From Amycolatopsis nivea (lineage in GTDB: Bacteria > Actinomycetota > Actinomycetes > Mycobacteriales > Pseudonocardiaceae): 64,000 bases of DNA. Made by a program: the position numbers and the translations under genes. The stretch is from assembly GCF_004522235.1 (NCBI RefSeq), contig NZ_SDLT01000013.1:141832-205831 (forward strand). The letters are read 5' to 3'. A model generated the notes under the pieces. The model made no database searches. It saw nothing but the letters and a program-made list of their open reading frames with translations, and was not told the DNA's origin. How positions within the stretch are numbered: the stretch's first letter is position 1; each line of letters begins with the position of its first letter. Shown piece by piece: positions 44,057 to 52,235 of the stretch.

Positions 44057-44356
44057 ATGTACATCGCATTGCTGTCCTACACAGCCCCTCGAAACGAAGT
44101 CGACTACGCACTGGCCGAACACGCCGAGTGGCTGCGAAGCCAGTTCGCGCATGGATTGTTCCTCGTTTCCGGAAAAGGAAACGAGGACGCCGACCAGGTC
44201 ATCATCTCCCGCCCGTGCCTGCGCGGCAAGCTGGACGCCGTGCTCGCCACCGACCCGCTCGTGCTGCAACGGCTCGCGCATTACCGCGTGATCGAATTCT
44301 CCGCCACGCGCACCGCGGGCGAGTTCCTGACCGTCAACGAGGCGCTCGCCTCCTGA
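44057..44356 (+). CDS. YciI-family protein
   Basis: 99 residues from ATG 44057. YciI (DGPF/ferredoxin-like) fold with YIALLSYTAPRNEVDYALAEHAEWL (His-Asp-like pair region) and DPLVLQRLAHYRVIEFSATR. An upstream in-frame ATG at 43973 would add an unrelated acidic leader and is not favoured. The 180-bp region before it holds only a weak ttccgt/acggaa inverted repeat (43921-43940). Function of the family is poorly defined. Confidence 0.85.
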   Translation: MYIALLSYTAPRNEVDYALAEHAEWLRSQFAHGLFLVSGKGNEDADQVIISRPCLRGKLDAVLATDPLVLQRLAHYRVIEFSATRTAGEFLTVNEALAS

Positions 44357-44496
44357 TCGCACCCGCCAAGCCGATCGACCGAACGCCCGGACGCAGGTGG
44401 CCTCCGGACCGCTCCGCCCGCCACCTGCCGGACGTACTCCCGCCGCGAACTCGCCTATGATCACGCGAGATCTTTCGTTCCGGCCCGGGAGACCGC

Positions 44497-45366
44497 ATGC
44501 ATACGCCCGACCTCGTGTTCCGAGGCCGTCGCCTCACCAGTGACCGCGCCCTGGTGATGGCCATCATCAATCGCACCCCCGACTCGTTCTACGACAACGG
44601 TGCGACCTTCGAAGAAGCCCCCGCGCAAGCGGCCATCCGCCGCGCGCACGCCGAGGGCGCCGACCTGATCGACATCGGCGGCGTGCCCGCCGGAAAGGGC
44701 CCCGAGGTCACCGCGGCCGAGGAGATCCGCCGCGTCGTGCCGACCGTCGAGTGGGCCCGCGAGCACTTCCCCGAGCTGGTCATCAGCGTGGACACCTACC
44801 GCGCCGAGGTCGCCGACGCCGTCTGCCGCGCGGGCGCGGACCTGGTCAACGACAACTGGGCCGCGATCGAACCGGAGATCCTCGACGTCGCCGCCGAGCA
44901 CGGCGCGGGCTACATCTGCTCGCACACCAACGGTCTCGTGCCGCGCACCGAAGCGCTCCGGCCGGTGTACGACGACGTGGTCGCCGCGGTGGTCGAAGGC
45001 ACCACCGAACTGGCCGAGCGCGCGCTCGCGGCGGGCGTGCCGCGCGAGGGCATCATGATCGACCCCTGCATCGACTTCGGGAAGAACTCCTACCAGTCGC
45101 TCGAACTGCTGCGGCACGTCGACGCGCTGGTCGCCACCGGCTGGCCGGTGCTGATGGCGCTGTCGAACAAGGACGTCATCGGCGAAACGCTGGACCTCCC
45201 GGTCGGCGAACGCGTCATCGGCACGCTCGCCGCCACCGCGGTGTCCGCGCTGCACGGCGCGGCGATGTTCCGCGCGCACCAGGTCCGCGAGACGCGGCAG
45301 GTCGCGGAGATGGTGGCGAGCATCGTCGGCACCCGGCCGCCGGCGAACGTTGTACGGTCGGTCTGA
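44497..45366 (+). CDS. folP: FolP2-type dihydropteroate synthase homologue
   Basis: 289 residues from ATG 44497. TIM-barrel pterin-binding family: LVMAIINRTPDSFYDNGATF, VISVDTYRAEVADAV, DLVNDNWA, MIDPCIDFGKN and ALSNKDVIGETL. The pABA/sulfonamide loop DxGGESTRPG is replaced by DIGGVPAGKGPEV, as in mycobacterial FolP2, a paralogue reported to lack dihydropteroate synthase activity. It overlaps a RibD-C reductase gene, so a pterin- or flavin-related side reaction is more likely than folate synthesis. Confidence 0.87.
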   Translation: MHTPDLVFRGRRLTSDRALVMAIINRTPDSFYDNGATFEEAPAQAAIRRAHAEGADLIDIGGVPAGKGPEVTAAEEIRRVVPTVEWAREHFPELVISVDTYRAEVADAVCRAGADLVNDNWAAIEPEILDVAAEHGAGYICSHTNGLVPRTEALRPVYDDVVAAVVEGTTELAERALAAGVPREGIMIDPCIDFGKNSYQSLELLRHVDALVATGWPVLMALSNKDVIGETLDLPVGERVIGTLAATAVSALHGAAMFRAHQVRETRQVAEMVASIVGTRPPANVVRSV

Positions 45367-46178
45367 TGCGCGAGATCTTCCCCGGCAACCAAGACCGCAC
45401 CGAGGCCGACGTCGAGCAGCTCTACGTCTATCCGGACGTGCCGAAGTGGCTCGCGGTGAACTTCGTTTCGAGCGCCGACGGCGGGATCACCGTCGACGGA
45501 CGCTCGGGCGGGCTGTCGACGCCCGCGGACCGGATCGTCTACCGGCTGGGCAACGACCTCGCCGACGTCGTGCTGGTCGGCGCGGGCACCGCACTGGCCG
45601 AGGGGTTCGAGGGCCTGCGCCCGGACGAGAAGACCGCGGAGCGGCGGCGCAGGCACGGGCTGGCCCCGATCGCGCCGATCGCCGTGGTCAGCACCGGCCG
45701 TTCGCTGCCGCCGGACGCCCCGGTGATCACCAAGGCGCTGGTGCCGACGATCGTCGTCACGAGCGCGGCGACCGATCCGGAACTGCGCGCGGCGTGGGCG
45801 TCGGCCGGGGCGGACGTCCTGGTCGCTGGGACAGGCGACCCAACCCTGCACGAGGCCACCGGCGACCCGGCTCTGCACGCGGACCCGGACGACCAGCGCC
45901 CGCGTCCCCGGCACGGCGACGTCGACCTGCGGGCCGCGGTGGACGAACTGGCCCGGCGAGGCCTCCGCCGCATCGACTGCGAGGGCGGACCGCACCTGTT
46001 CGCGTCGCTGCTGGCCGCGGGCGTCGTGGACGAACTGCGCCTGACCGTCGCGCCGATGCTGATCGCCGGGGACGCCCCGCGCGTCGCGATGGGCGCGGCG
46101 ATCGACCCGAAGCAGCTCGAACTTCTCTCTGCCCTGGTGGACGACAACTCAGTACTCTTGCGGTATCGCGTCCACTGA
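45366..46178 (+). CDS. RibD C-terminal/dihydrofolate-reductase-fold pyrimidine reductase
   Basis: 270 residues from ATG 45366, overlapping the FolP2 stop (TGATG). DHFR-like fold: WLAVNFVSSADGGITVDGRSGGLSTPADR, VLVGAGTALAEG and RRIDCEGGPHLFASLLAAGVVDELRLTVAPMLIAG. An insertion at about residues 157-176 contains two copies of a nine-residue TGDPxLHxx unit, a tandem duplication visible in the DNA. NADPH-dependent pteridine or pyrimidine reductase; partner of the FolP2-like protein. Confidence 0.88.
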   Translation: MREIFPGNQDRTEADVEQLYVYPDVPKWLAVNFVSSADGGITVDGRSGGLSTPADRIVYRLGNDLADVVLVGAGTALAEGFEGLRPDEKTAERRRRHGLAPIAPIAVVSTGRSLPPDAPVITKALVPTIVVTSAATDPELRAAWASAGADVLVAGTGDPTLHEATGDPALHADPDDQRPRPRHGDVDLRAAVDELARRGLRRIDCEGGPHLFASLLAAGVVDELRLTVAPMLIAGDAPRVAMGAAIDPKQLELLSALVDDNSVLLRYRVH

Positions 46179-46192
46179 CCCGGGGAGGGATC

Positions 46193-47248
46193 GTGGCGAA
46201 AACCGCTCTGCGCAACGCGCGCGTCTTCGACGGGCTGGGGCTCACCGAACCGCGCACCGTCGTGATCGACGGGCCGGTGCTGGGCACGGATCCCGCGGGG
46301 GCACGGGAAATCGACGTTGCCGGAGCGGCGCTGCTGCCCGGGTTCATCGACGCGCACGTCCACCTGGAGCGGGCGGAGCAGCTGGCCGATCTCGCCGCGT
46401 GGGGCGTCACCACCGGGCTGGACATGGCGTGCTGGCCAGCCGAGCGCGTGGCCGCGCTGCGCACCGCGGGCCCGGCGGATTTCCGCAGCGCCGGGCTGCC
46501 GCTGATCGGCCCGGACGGCCTGCACGCGACGATCCCGGAAATGCCCGGATCCGCGATCGTCACCACCGCGGAAGCCGCCGTCCAGTTCGTGGAAGCGCGG
46601 GTCGCGGAGGGCGTCGACTACCTGAAAGGCGTCGCCGAAGCTCCCGGTGACGGCGGCCCGCCCGCGGAGGCGTTGCAGGCGCTGGTCGACACGGCACGGA
46701 AGCGAGGCCTGGCCGCTGTCGTGCACGCGGCGACCCCCGGCGCGTACCACCTGGCGGTGGCGACCGGCGCGCGATTTGTGACGCATGTGCCGGTGGTCGG
46801 CCGCATCGCCGCCGAGGACGTCGCCGCGATGAAGGCCGCCGGGCAGACGGCGATCCCGACGCTCACCATGATGGAAGGCGCGCTCGCGTTCTTCGCCGGC
46901 GCCGAGGGCGATCACCTCGCGAACGTGGCCGCGTTGCGCGCAGCCGGAGTCGAAATCCTCGCCGGAACCGACGCCAACGGAGGTTCCGGAGCCCCTGTCG
47001 CGGTCGCGCACGGGTCGAGCCTGCACCACGAATTCGAACTGCTGGCCGAAGCCGGGTTGAGCACGGTGGAAATCCTGCGCGCGGCGACTGTCGCTCCGGC
47101 ACAGGCATTCGGCCTGACCGACCGCAGCGAAATCCGAGCCGGGCTGCGCGCCGACCTGGTCCTCATCGACGGCGATCCGGTGGCCGACCTGTCCGCGACC
47201 CGCGCCATCCGCACAGTCTGGTGCGCCGGAACGGAAATCAGCCGCTAA
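46193..47248 (+). CDS. Amidohydrolase-family protein
   Basis: 351 residues from GTG 46193, with GGGGAGGGA upstream and 14 bp after the reductase stop. Metal site LPGFIDAHVHLE (HxH), lysine in VDYLKGVAEAP, VHAATPG, THVPVVG and GTDANGG follow the imidazolonepropionase/prolidase-like branch. The C-terminus GLRADLVLIDGDPVADLSATR is that of the cytosine deaminase/prolidase group. It is clearly paralogous to the amidohydrolase at 52236. Substrate unknown; could act on a pterin or ureide product. Confidence 0.88.
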   Translation: MAKTALRNARVFDGLGLTEPRTVVIDGPVLGTDPAGAREIDVAGAALLPGFIDAHVHLERAEQLADLAAWGVTTGLDMACWPAERVAALRTAGPADFRSAGLPLIGPDGLHATIPEMPGSAIVTTAEAAVQFVEARVAEGVDYLKGVAEAPGDGGPPAEALQALVDTARKRGLAAVVHAATPGAYHLAVATGARFVTHVPVVGRIAAEDVAAMKAAGQTAIPTLTMMEGALAFFAGAEGDHLANVAALRAAGVEILAGTDANGGSGAPVAVAHGSSLHHEFELLAEAGLSTVEILRAATVAPAQAFGLTDRSEIRAGLRADLVLIDGDPVADLSATRAIRTVWCAGTEISR

Positions 47249-47748
47249 CCAAGGTCACGGACATACCGATCCAGCACCGTGCCGTCCTCGACCACCCGAC
47301 CACTCAGCTCGAACCCGACCCGCCGAGCCACCGCGCCCGAGCTGGCATTCTCCGGCTCCACCTTGATCACCGCCCGCTCAGCGCCCTCGCCGGCCGCGTA
47401 CCGGACCGCCAGCAGCACCGCTCTCGTGGCGAACCCGCGGCCCCGCCAGGCCGGATACAAGCCGTACGCCACGTTCACCTCGCCCGGCGCGAGATGTTCG
47501 CCGGAGAAGCGCAGGTCGACCGTCCCCGCGAGCACGTCGTTCACTCGGATGCCGAACGCCCGCAACGGCCCGCCGGAAGCCCATTCCTCCTGGCAGTGCT
47601 GGAAATACTCCCGGGTCCCGGCGAGCGTCCCCGGCCCGCCGTTGAGCCAGCGGATCAGCTCCGGGTCCTCGCCCGCGAAGTGCGCCTCGGCGTCGTCCGG
47701 GCGCAGCGGCGACAACGCGAGCTCGCCGTCAAGACCGCTGGACAGCAT
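47245..47748 (-). CDS. GNAT-family N-acetyltransferase
   Basis: 167 residues from ATG 47748. RimJ-like GNAT with LSPLRPDDAEAHFAGEDPELI, acetyl-CoA loop YPAWRGRGFATRAV and KVEPENASSGAVARRVGF. Starts inside the end of the coiled-coil gene upstream (20-bp overlap, coupled translation) and shares 4 bp with the convergent amidohydrolase. Acceptor unknown. Confidence 0.88.
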   Translation of the reverse strand: MLSSGLDGELALSPLRPDDAEAHFAGEDPELIRWLNGGPGTLAGTREYFQHCQEEWASGGPLRAFGIRVNDVLAGTVDLRFSGEHLAPGEVNVAYGLYPAWRGRGFATRAVLLAVRYAAGEGAERAVIKVEPENASSGAVARRVGFELSGRVVEDGTVLDRYVRDLG

Positions 47749-48484
47749 CGTCGGCTTCCTCGAAAGTCTTTTGCGCCTTGGCCAGGTCGTCGGCCGCCCG
47801 GGCAGCGCGTTGCTCCGCCTCGGCGAGCCGTTCCCGCAATTCGGTCACCCGCTCGTCGGCCTGCTCGGCTGTCCGCTCCGCGCGCTGCAGGTTCCGCTCG
47901 GCCTCCGCCCGCGCGCGGACCGCTTGCCGCCGTTCCAGGGCGCGGACCCGAGCTTCCTCCTCGGCTTTCCGGTCCTTTTCGGACTGTCGGGTCTTCTTGG
48001 CAGGCGCGGGATTCGTCGGCAGGGACAGCCAGCGGTCGGCGTCCTGGCGGGCCTTCGACGTCAGCCGTCCGGCCAGTGCCAGCCGGGCGACGTCGGCGTC
48101 CGCGACGATCGCCTCCAGCGTTTCCTCCACCTCGCGTTCGACGGAATCGCTCAAGCCGGTCGCGTCCCGCACGATCCGCTGCACCAGCTCCGCGCGCTGG
48201 TGCGCCAGTTCGCGCAGCCGGGAGCCGTCGAGCTGCTCGTGCGCGTCGCGCAGCTTGTCGCCGAGCGACGCCAGCTCGGTCAGCGGAGCGGAACCGTCGC
48301 GCGCCAGGCGGTTGACGTACGCCGCGGCCGCGGTCGGCTTGCGCAGCGCGCGGATCCGGCGCGCCAGCTCGACGTCGCCCGCTTCCTTCGCCGCGCGGGC
48401 GGCCGCGGTGCGCTCCGCGACGAAGTCGGCCGGTTCACCTGCGTAGAGCCGGTCGGCGACGGTATCGAAATCCGTGGTTGCCAC
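47729..48484 (-). CDS. Coiled-coil protein of unknown function
   Basis: 251 residues from GTG 48484. An N-terminal globular helix region (DFVAERTAAARAAKEAGDVELARRIRALRKPTAAAAYVNRLA) is followed by a long Arg/Glu/Ala coiled coil from about 165 to the end (EKDRKAEEEARVRALERR..., AERTAEQADERVTELRERLAEAEQRAARAADDLAKA). Actinobacterial homologues are annotated only as hypothetical. No catalytic motif. It is divergent from the LuxR-type regulator and overlaps the GNAT gene. Confidence 0.75.
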   Translation of the reverse strand: MATTDFDTVADRLYAGEPADFVAERTAAARAAKEAGDVELARRIRALRKPTAAAAYVNRLARDGSAPLTELASLGDKLRDAHEQLDGSRLRELAHQRAELVQRIVRDATGLSDSVEREVEETLEAIVADADVARLALAGRLTSKARQDADRWLSLPTNPAPAKKTRQSEKDRKAEEEARVRALERRQAVRARAEAERNLQRAERTAEQADERVTELRERLAEAEQRAARAADDLAKAQKTFEEADDAVQRS

Positions 48485-48533
48485 GTGTGCCACCGAACCA
48501 CACGAGTAGTCCGAACGCGACGCAACGCGTAAC

Positions 48534-48545
48534 GTGGACGTCCAC
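48534..48545. promoter_or_regulatory. 12-bp palindrome before the LuxR-type gene
   Basis: GTGGACGTCCAC is a perfect palindrome 33 bp before the LuxR-type start in the divergent region. Possible autoregulatory site. Confidence 0.35.
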
Positions 48546-48577
48546 CCAGCAAGGTCGAGTGAAGCGGGACGGTGCCC

Positions 48578-49402
48578 ATGACGCCTCCGGGCCGGCTCGC
48601 GCTGACGGCCAGCCCCCTGGTCGCCGGCGCGCTCAAAGCACTGCAGATCGCCACCGAACTGCCGGTCGCGATGGGCGGACCGGTGTCGGCGGCTTCCCGT
48701 TCGCATGTCATCGACCAGTTGCGCGGCACCACCACCCGGTCGTTGCAGCACGTCCAGGTGGACACCGGGGCCGGGCTCGGCGGCAAAGCGGTGGCACTGG
48801 CCCGGCCGTCGACGGTGGTCGACTACCTCAGCGCACAGGGCATCACGCACAAATACGACCACGCGGTGGAACCCGAACGGCTGCGCGCGATGGTGGCGCT
48901 GCCGGTGCGCGTCGGCGAGTCCACGCGCGCCGTGCTGTACGCGGCGTCCCGGGATTCGATCACGTTCGGCGATCGGCTGTTGCACGCGGCGACCGCGGTG
49001 GCGACGCGGCTGGGACGCGACATCGAGGTCGAAGAGGAAGTGCAGCGCCGGCTGGCCGCGCCGACGGCTGTCCCCGCTGCCGAACGCGGCGACCTGCACG
49101 CCGAACTCACCGCGATCGCCGGGTCGATCCAGGACGAGAGCGCCCGGCAACGGCTGCTGGCGGTGTGCGAGCGGCTGCGCCCGGAACTGGACCTGCCGGG
49201 CGTCGCGCTGACCCCGCGCGAGGTCGACGTGCTGCGGCTGGTGAGCGAGGGCTGCACGAACGACGAGATCTCCGACCGGCTCGGCCTGCTGCCCAACACG
49301 GTCAAGTCGTACCTGAAGCACGCGATGCGGAAGCTGGCTGTGTCCAATCGGGTACAGGCGGTGAACCGGGCGCGCGCCGCTGGGTTGCTGCGGGCCCCGT
49401 GA
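48578..49402 (+). CDS. GAF-LuxR regulator (RamA-like)
   Basis: 274 residues from ATG 48578 (a GTG at 48572 would add two). Residues 20-155 form a GAF-like domain (DTGAGLGGKAVALARPSTVVDYL; VALPVRVGESTRAVLYAASR). Residues 205-270 are a LuxR helix-turn-helix (LTPREVDVLRLVSEGCTNDEISDRLGLLPNTVKSYLKHAM). Length and layout match RamA, the acetate-metabolism regulator of corynebacteria. An acyl-CoA synthetase gene two positions downstream fits a role in carboxylic acid use. Confidence 0.87.
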   Translation: MTPPGRLALTASPLVAGALKALQIATELPVAMGGPVSAASRSHVIDQLRGTTTRSLQHVQVDTGAGLGGKAVALARPSTVVDYLSAQGITHKYDHAVEPERLRAMVALPVRVGESTRAVLYAASRDSITFGDRLLHAATAVATRLGRDIEVEEEVQRRLAAPTAVPAAERGDLHAELTAIAGSIQDESARQRLLAVCERLRPELDLPGVALTPREVDVLRLVSEGCTNDEISDRLGLLPNTVKSYLKHAMRKLAVSNRVQAVNRARAAGLLRAP

Positions 49403-49758
49403 GACGGCTAAGCGGCGTCACGATCGATTGCGCCGAACCGCAGGTGCTGGCCGGCTTCTGGAGCGCGATTCTCGACCGGCCGGTTTCTGGAGAGCATGAC
49501 GGACCTGACTGGGCCACGGTCGGCTCGCGGCTCGATGCCGCTCCCCGCCTGACGTTCCAGCGCGTCCCCGAACCCAAGCGCGGCAAGGTGCGGCTGCATC
49601 TGGACGTCGAGGTGGACGACGTCGACGAGGCGCGAGCGCAGATCGAACAGCTCGGCGGCCAGTGGACCGGCATCCGCCACGACTACCCCGGGGAAGGCGT
49701 CGTCCTGGTGATGACCGACCCCGAGGGACACGAATTCTGCATCGTCCGCTACCTCTGA
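49399..49758 (+). CDS. VOC-family glyoxalase-like protein
   Basis: 119 residues from GTG 49399, overlapping the LuxR stop (GTGA). Glyoxalase-like fold of the actinobacterial type: GVTIDCAEPQVLAGFWSAIL, KVRLHLDVEVDDVDEARAQIEQLGG and MTDPEGHEFCIV, with His/Glu metal ligands. Members bind metals and small ligands, including resistance proteins. Function here is unknown. Confidence 0.87.
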   Translation: MRRLSGVTIDCAEPQVLAGFWSAILDRPVSGEHDGPDWATVGSRLDAAPRLTFQRVPEPKRGKVRLHLDVEVDDVDEARAQIEQLGGQWTGIRHDYPGEGVVLVMTDPEGHEFCIVRYL

Positions 49759-49864
49759 AGTCCCGACGGCCGGACACCCTCCATGTGGGGTGGCTGGATC
49801 CGGTCCGGCGAGCGAAAATCACCCGCGCGGGCAGTGCGGCCCGCTGACGCGAAGGGATCGGCAC

Positions 49865-51391
49865 GTGTTTTATGACCTGAGTGTCCGCGATTTCCTCGAC
49901 CGCGCCGAAACGGTGTACCCGGACCGGATCGCGGTGGTGGACGAACCTGCCCAGCCCGCGCAGTCCTGGGGCGAGGTGACCTACCGCGAACTCGCCCGCC
50001 GCGCCCGCGCGCAGGCGGCGAACCTCGACGCGCTCGGCGTTCCGACCGGCGGCCGGGTCGCGATCGTCTCGCACAACTCCGCGCGACTGCTGACGTCGTT
50101 CTTCGGCGTCTCCGGCTGGGGCCGCGTCCTGGTGCCGGTGAACTTCCGCCTCGCGGCCGCCGAGGTGCGCTACATCGTCGAGCATTCCGGCGCCGAGGTC
50201 CTGATGATCGACCCCGAGCTGAAACCGTTGCTGGACAGCGTAACCGCGAAACACGTGTTCGTCCTCGGCGAGGACGACGACAAGATCTGGGGCGGCGACG
50301 GCGAACCGCGGCCGTGGTCGGCCGACGAATCCGCGACCGCGACGATCAACTACACCTCGGGCACCACCGCGCGGCCGAAGGGCGTCCAGCTCACGCACCG
50401 CAATTTGTGGCTCAACGCAACGACTTTCGGCCTGCACACCACGCTCAGCGACAACGACGTCCTGCTGCACACGCTGCCGATGTTCCACGCGAACGGCTGG
50501 GGCATGCCGTACGCGGTCACCGGTCTCGGCGGACGGCACATCGTGCTGCGCAAAGTGGACGGCGCCGAAATCCTGCGCCGCGTGCAGGACCACGGCGTGA
50601 CGATCATGTGCGCCGCGCCCGCCGTCGTCACCGCGGCCCTGGACGGCGCCGCCACCTGGGACGGCGAAATCCCCGGCCGCGACCGAGTCCGCATCGTGGT
50701 GGCCGGCGCGCCGCCGCCGACCCGCACCATCGAACGCGTGCGCGCGGAACTCGGCTGGGAATTCATCCAGATCTACGGCCTGACCGAGACGTCGCCGCTG
50801 GTCACCGTCAACCGCTTCCGCAGCGAATGGGCCGACCTCGACCCGCACGAGCAGGCGAAACTCCTTGGCCGCGCAGGCGCTCCGGCGCTGGGCGTCCGCG
50901 TCGCGATCGACGCCGACGGCGAGGTCCTCACCCAAAGCAACCACAACCTCGACGGCTACTGGGAAAACCCGGACGAAACCGCGCGGGTGCAAGAAGGCAA
51001 CTGGTTCCACACCGGCGACGGCGGCACCTTCGCCGACGGCTACCTCACCATCGCCGACCGCAAGAAGGACGTCATCATCACCGGCGGCGAGAACGTGTCG
51101 TCCATCGAGGTGGAAGACGCGCTGAACTCGCACCCGGCCGTCCGGGAAGCCGCGGTGATCGGCATCCCGGACGAGAAATGGGGCGAGCTGGTCACCGCGC
51201 TGGTGGTGACCGACGGAACCGAGGTGACGGCGGACGAGCTGATCACGCACTGCCGCCAGCACCTGGCCGGATACAAATGCCCGAAGCGCGTGGAATTCCT
51301 CGCCGAACTGCCGCGGACGGCTACCGGGAAGATCCAGAAGTTCAAGCTGCGCCAGCCGTTCTGGGAAGGCCAGGGGCGGCAGGTGAACTGA
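49865..51391 (+). CDS. Acyl-CoA synthetase (AMP-forming)
   Basis: 508 residues from GTG 49865, with GAAGGGA upstream. ANL-superfamily motifs: YTSGTTARPKGV (P-loop), YGLTETSP, DRKKDVIITGGENVSS (hinge) and PRTATGKIQKF (C-terminal catalytic Lys). Resembles medium/long-chain fatty acid or aromatic acid CoA ligases. Possibly controlled by the RamA-like regulator upstream. A strong terminator follows. Confidence 0.92.
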   Translation: MFYDLSVRDFLDRAETVYPDRIAVVDEPAQPAQSWGEVTYRELARRARAQAANLDALGVPTGGRVAIVSHNSARLLTSFFGVSGWGRVLVPVNFRLAAAEVRYIVEHSGAEVLMIDPELKPLLDSVTAKHVFVLGEDDDKIWGGDGEPRPWSADESATATINYTSGTTARPKGVQLTHRNLWLNATTFGLHTTLSDNDVLLHTLPMFHANGWGMPYAVTGLGGRHIVLRKVDGAEILRRVQDHGVTIMCAAPAVVTAALDGAATWDGEIPGRDRVRIVVAGAPPPTRTIERVRAELGWEFIQIYGLTETSPLVTVNRFRSEWADLDPHEQAKLLGRAGAPALGVRVAIDADGEVLTQSNHNLDGYWENPDETARVQEGNWFHTGDGGTFADGYLTIADRKKDVIITGGENVSSIEVEDALNSHPAVREAAVIGIPDEKWGELVTALVVTDGTEVTADELITHCRQHLAGYKCPKRVEFLAELPRTATGKIQKFKLRQPFWEGQGRQVN

Positions 51392-51434
51392 GCCGCGGCG
51401 CTCCTTCGGGCCGGACCCGAAGGAGCACCGCGGC
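51392..51434. terminator. Strong bidirectional hairpin terminator
   Basis: Perfect 11-bp inner stem (51400-51410/51416-51426) with a 5-nt loop, extended by gccgcgg/ccgcggc outer arms (51392-51398/51428-51434). Lies between convergent stop codons at 51391 and 51438. Confidence 0.85.
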
Positions 51435-51437
51435 GGC

Positions 51438-51662
51438 TCAGGACTCTCGCTCCCAGGCCTTTGTGTATTCGCGATATACGCCGTTTTCTCCCCAGAACCA
51501 CAGGCGCTCGCATTCCGGACAGCGCACGACCAGCGTGGCTTTGCCGAACAACTCGATGCCGGGAGCGTCGACGTCGAATTCGGCATTGGTCAGGAAGTAC
51601 ATGCTGTCCTGCGGGTCGTCGTCGCGGACGATGTCCCCGCACACGCACCGAATTTTCGCCAT
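51438..51662 (-). CDS. Small zinc-ribbon-like protein
   Basis: 74 residues from ATG 51662, with GGGGGTTGG upstream. Two cysteine pairs (IRCVCGD at the N-terminus, VRCPECERLWFWG in the middle) are spaced as in a zinc ribbon. YFLTNAEFDVDAPGIEL is conserved-looking but matches no family I know. It starts 9 bp after the MarR stop and is likely co-transcribed with it. Confidence 0.7.
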   Translation of the reverse strand: MAKIRCVCGDIVRDDDPQDSMYFLTNAEFDVDAPGIELFGKATLVVRCPECERLWFWGENGVYREYTKAWERES

Positions 51663-51671
51663 CCAACCCCC

Positions 51672-52133
51672 TCAGTCGCGCCTCGCGGCCTGCTTCCTCG
51701 ACCAAGCGGCGGCGTCGGCACCATACCGGGCCAGCAGTCGCGCGAACTGAACCCGCTCCTCCGCCGACCAAGCGGCAGTGATCTCCTCGAACGCTTTCCG
51801 CTGTTCGGCAGCGAACCGGTTGCGTTCCGCCTCGCCCTGCTCGGTCAGCTCAAGCACGGTCCGGCGCCCATCGGCCTGCGAGGCCGCCCGGCGCAGCAAC
51901 CCATCGGCGATGCACGCGGCAACAGTCCGGCTCGCCACCGGTTGCGCGACGCCCATCTCGACCGCGAGCCCGCCGACTGTCGTCTCGTCGGACGCATCGG
52001 CGATCACGTTGAGCACGAGATTGCGGGACAAATCCTTGTTCGACGCCGGGGTTCGCCGGCGCAGCCGGGACAGCGCCGGGCCGATCTGGTCCAGCACCGG
52101 ATCCTCCGGGGTCCGCTCGGGAGAGCTGCTCAT
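51672..52133 (-). CDS. MarR-family transcriptional regulator
   Basis: 153 residues from ATG 52133. Winged helix TTVGGLAVEMGVAQPVASRTVAACIADGLLRR, ligand/dimerisation helices on both sides. TAGGAT lies 7 nt before the ATG with no ribosome site, so the transcript is probably leaderless. Divergent from an amidohydrolase gene, with a TACATA-8-TATGTA operator between them. Confidence 0.88.
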   Translation of the reverse strand: MSSSPERTPEDPVLDQIGPALSRLRRRTPASNKDLSRNLVLNVIADASDETTVGGLAVEMGVAQPVASRTVAACIADGLLRRAASQADGRRTVLELTEQGEAERNRFAAEQRKAFEEITAAWSAEERVQFARLLARYGADAAAWSRKQAARRD

Positions 52134-52163
52134 GCGCTTGATCCTAGGCCCGCACCAGCACAG

Positions 52164-52202
52164 TTGCATACCCAGAGACAAGTACATAGCATTAGGTATG
52201 TA
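52164..52202 (+). promoter_or_regulatory. Amidohydrolase promoter with MarR operator
   Basis: TTGCAT (52164-52169), a 17-nt spacer and TAGCAT (52187-52192). An inverted repeat TACATA-8 nt-TATGTA (52183-52202) overlaps the -10 and start point, in a locally A+T-rich patch. Position suits MarR repression of the amidohydrolase. Confidence 0.6.
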
Positions 52203-52235
52203 AATACTCTGAGCAATGAATCGAGACGACCTCCC

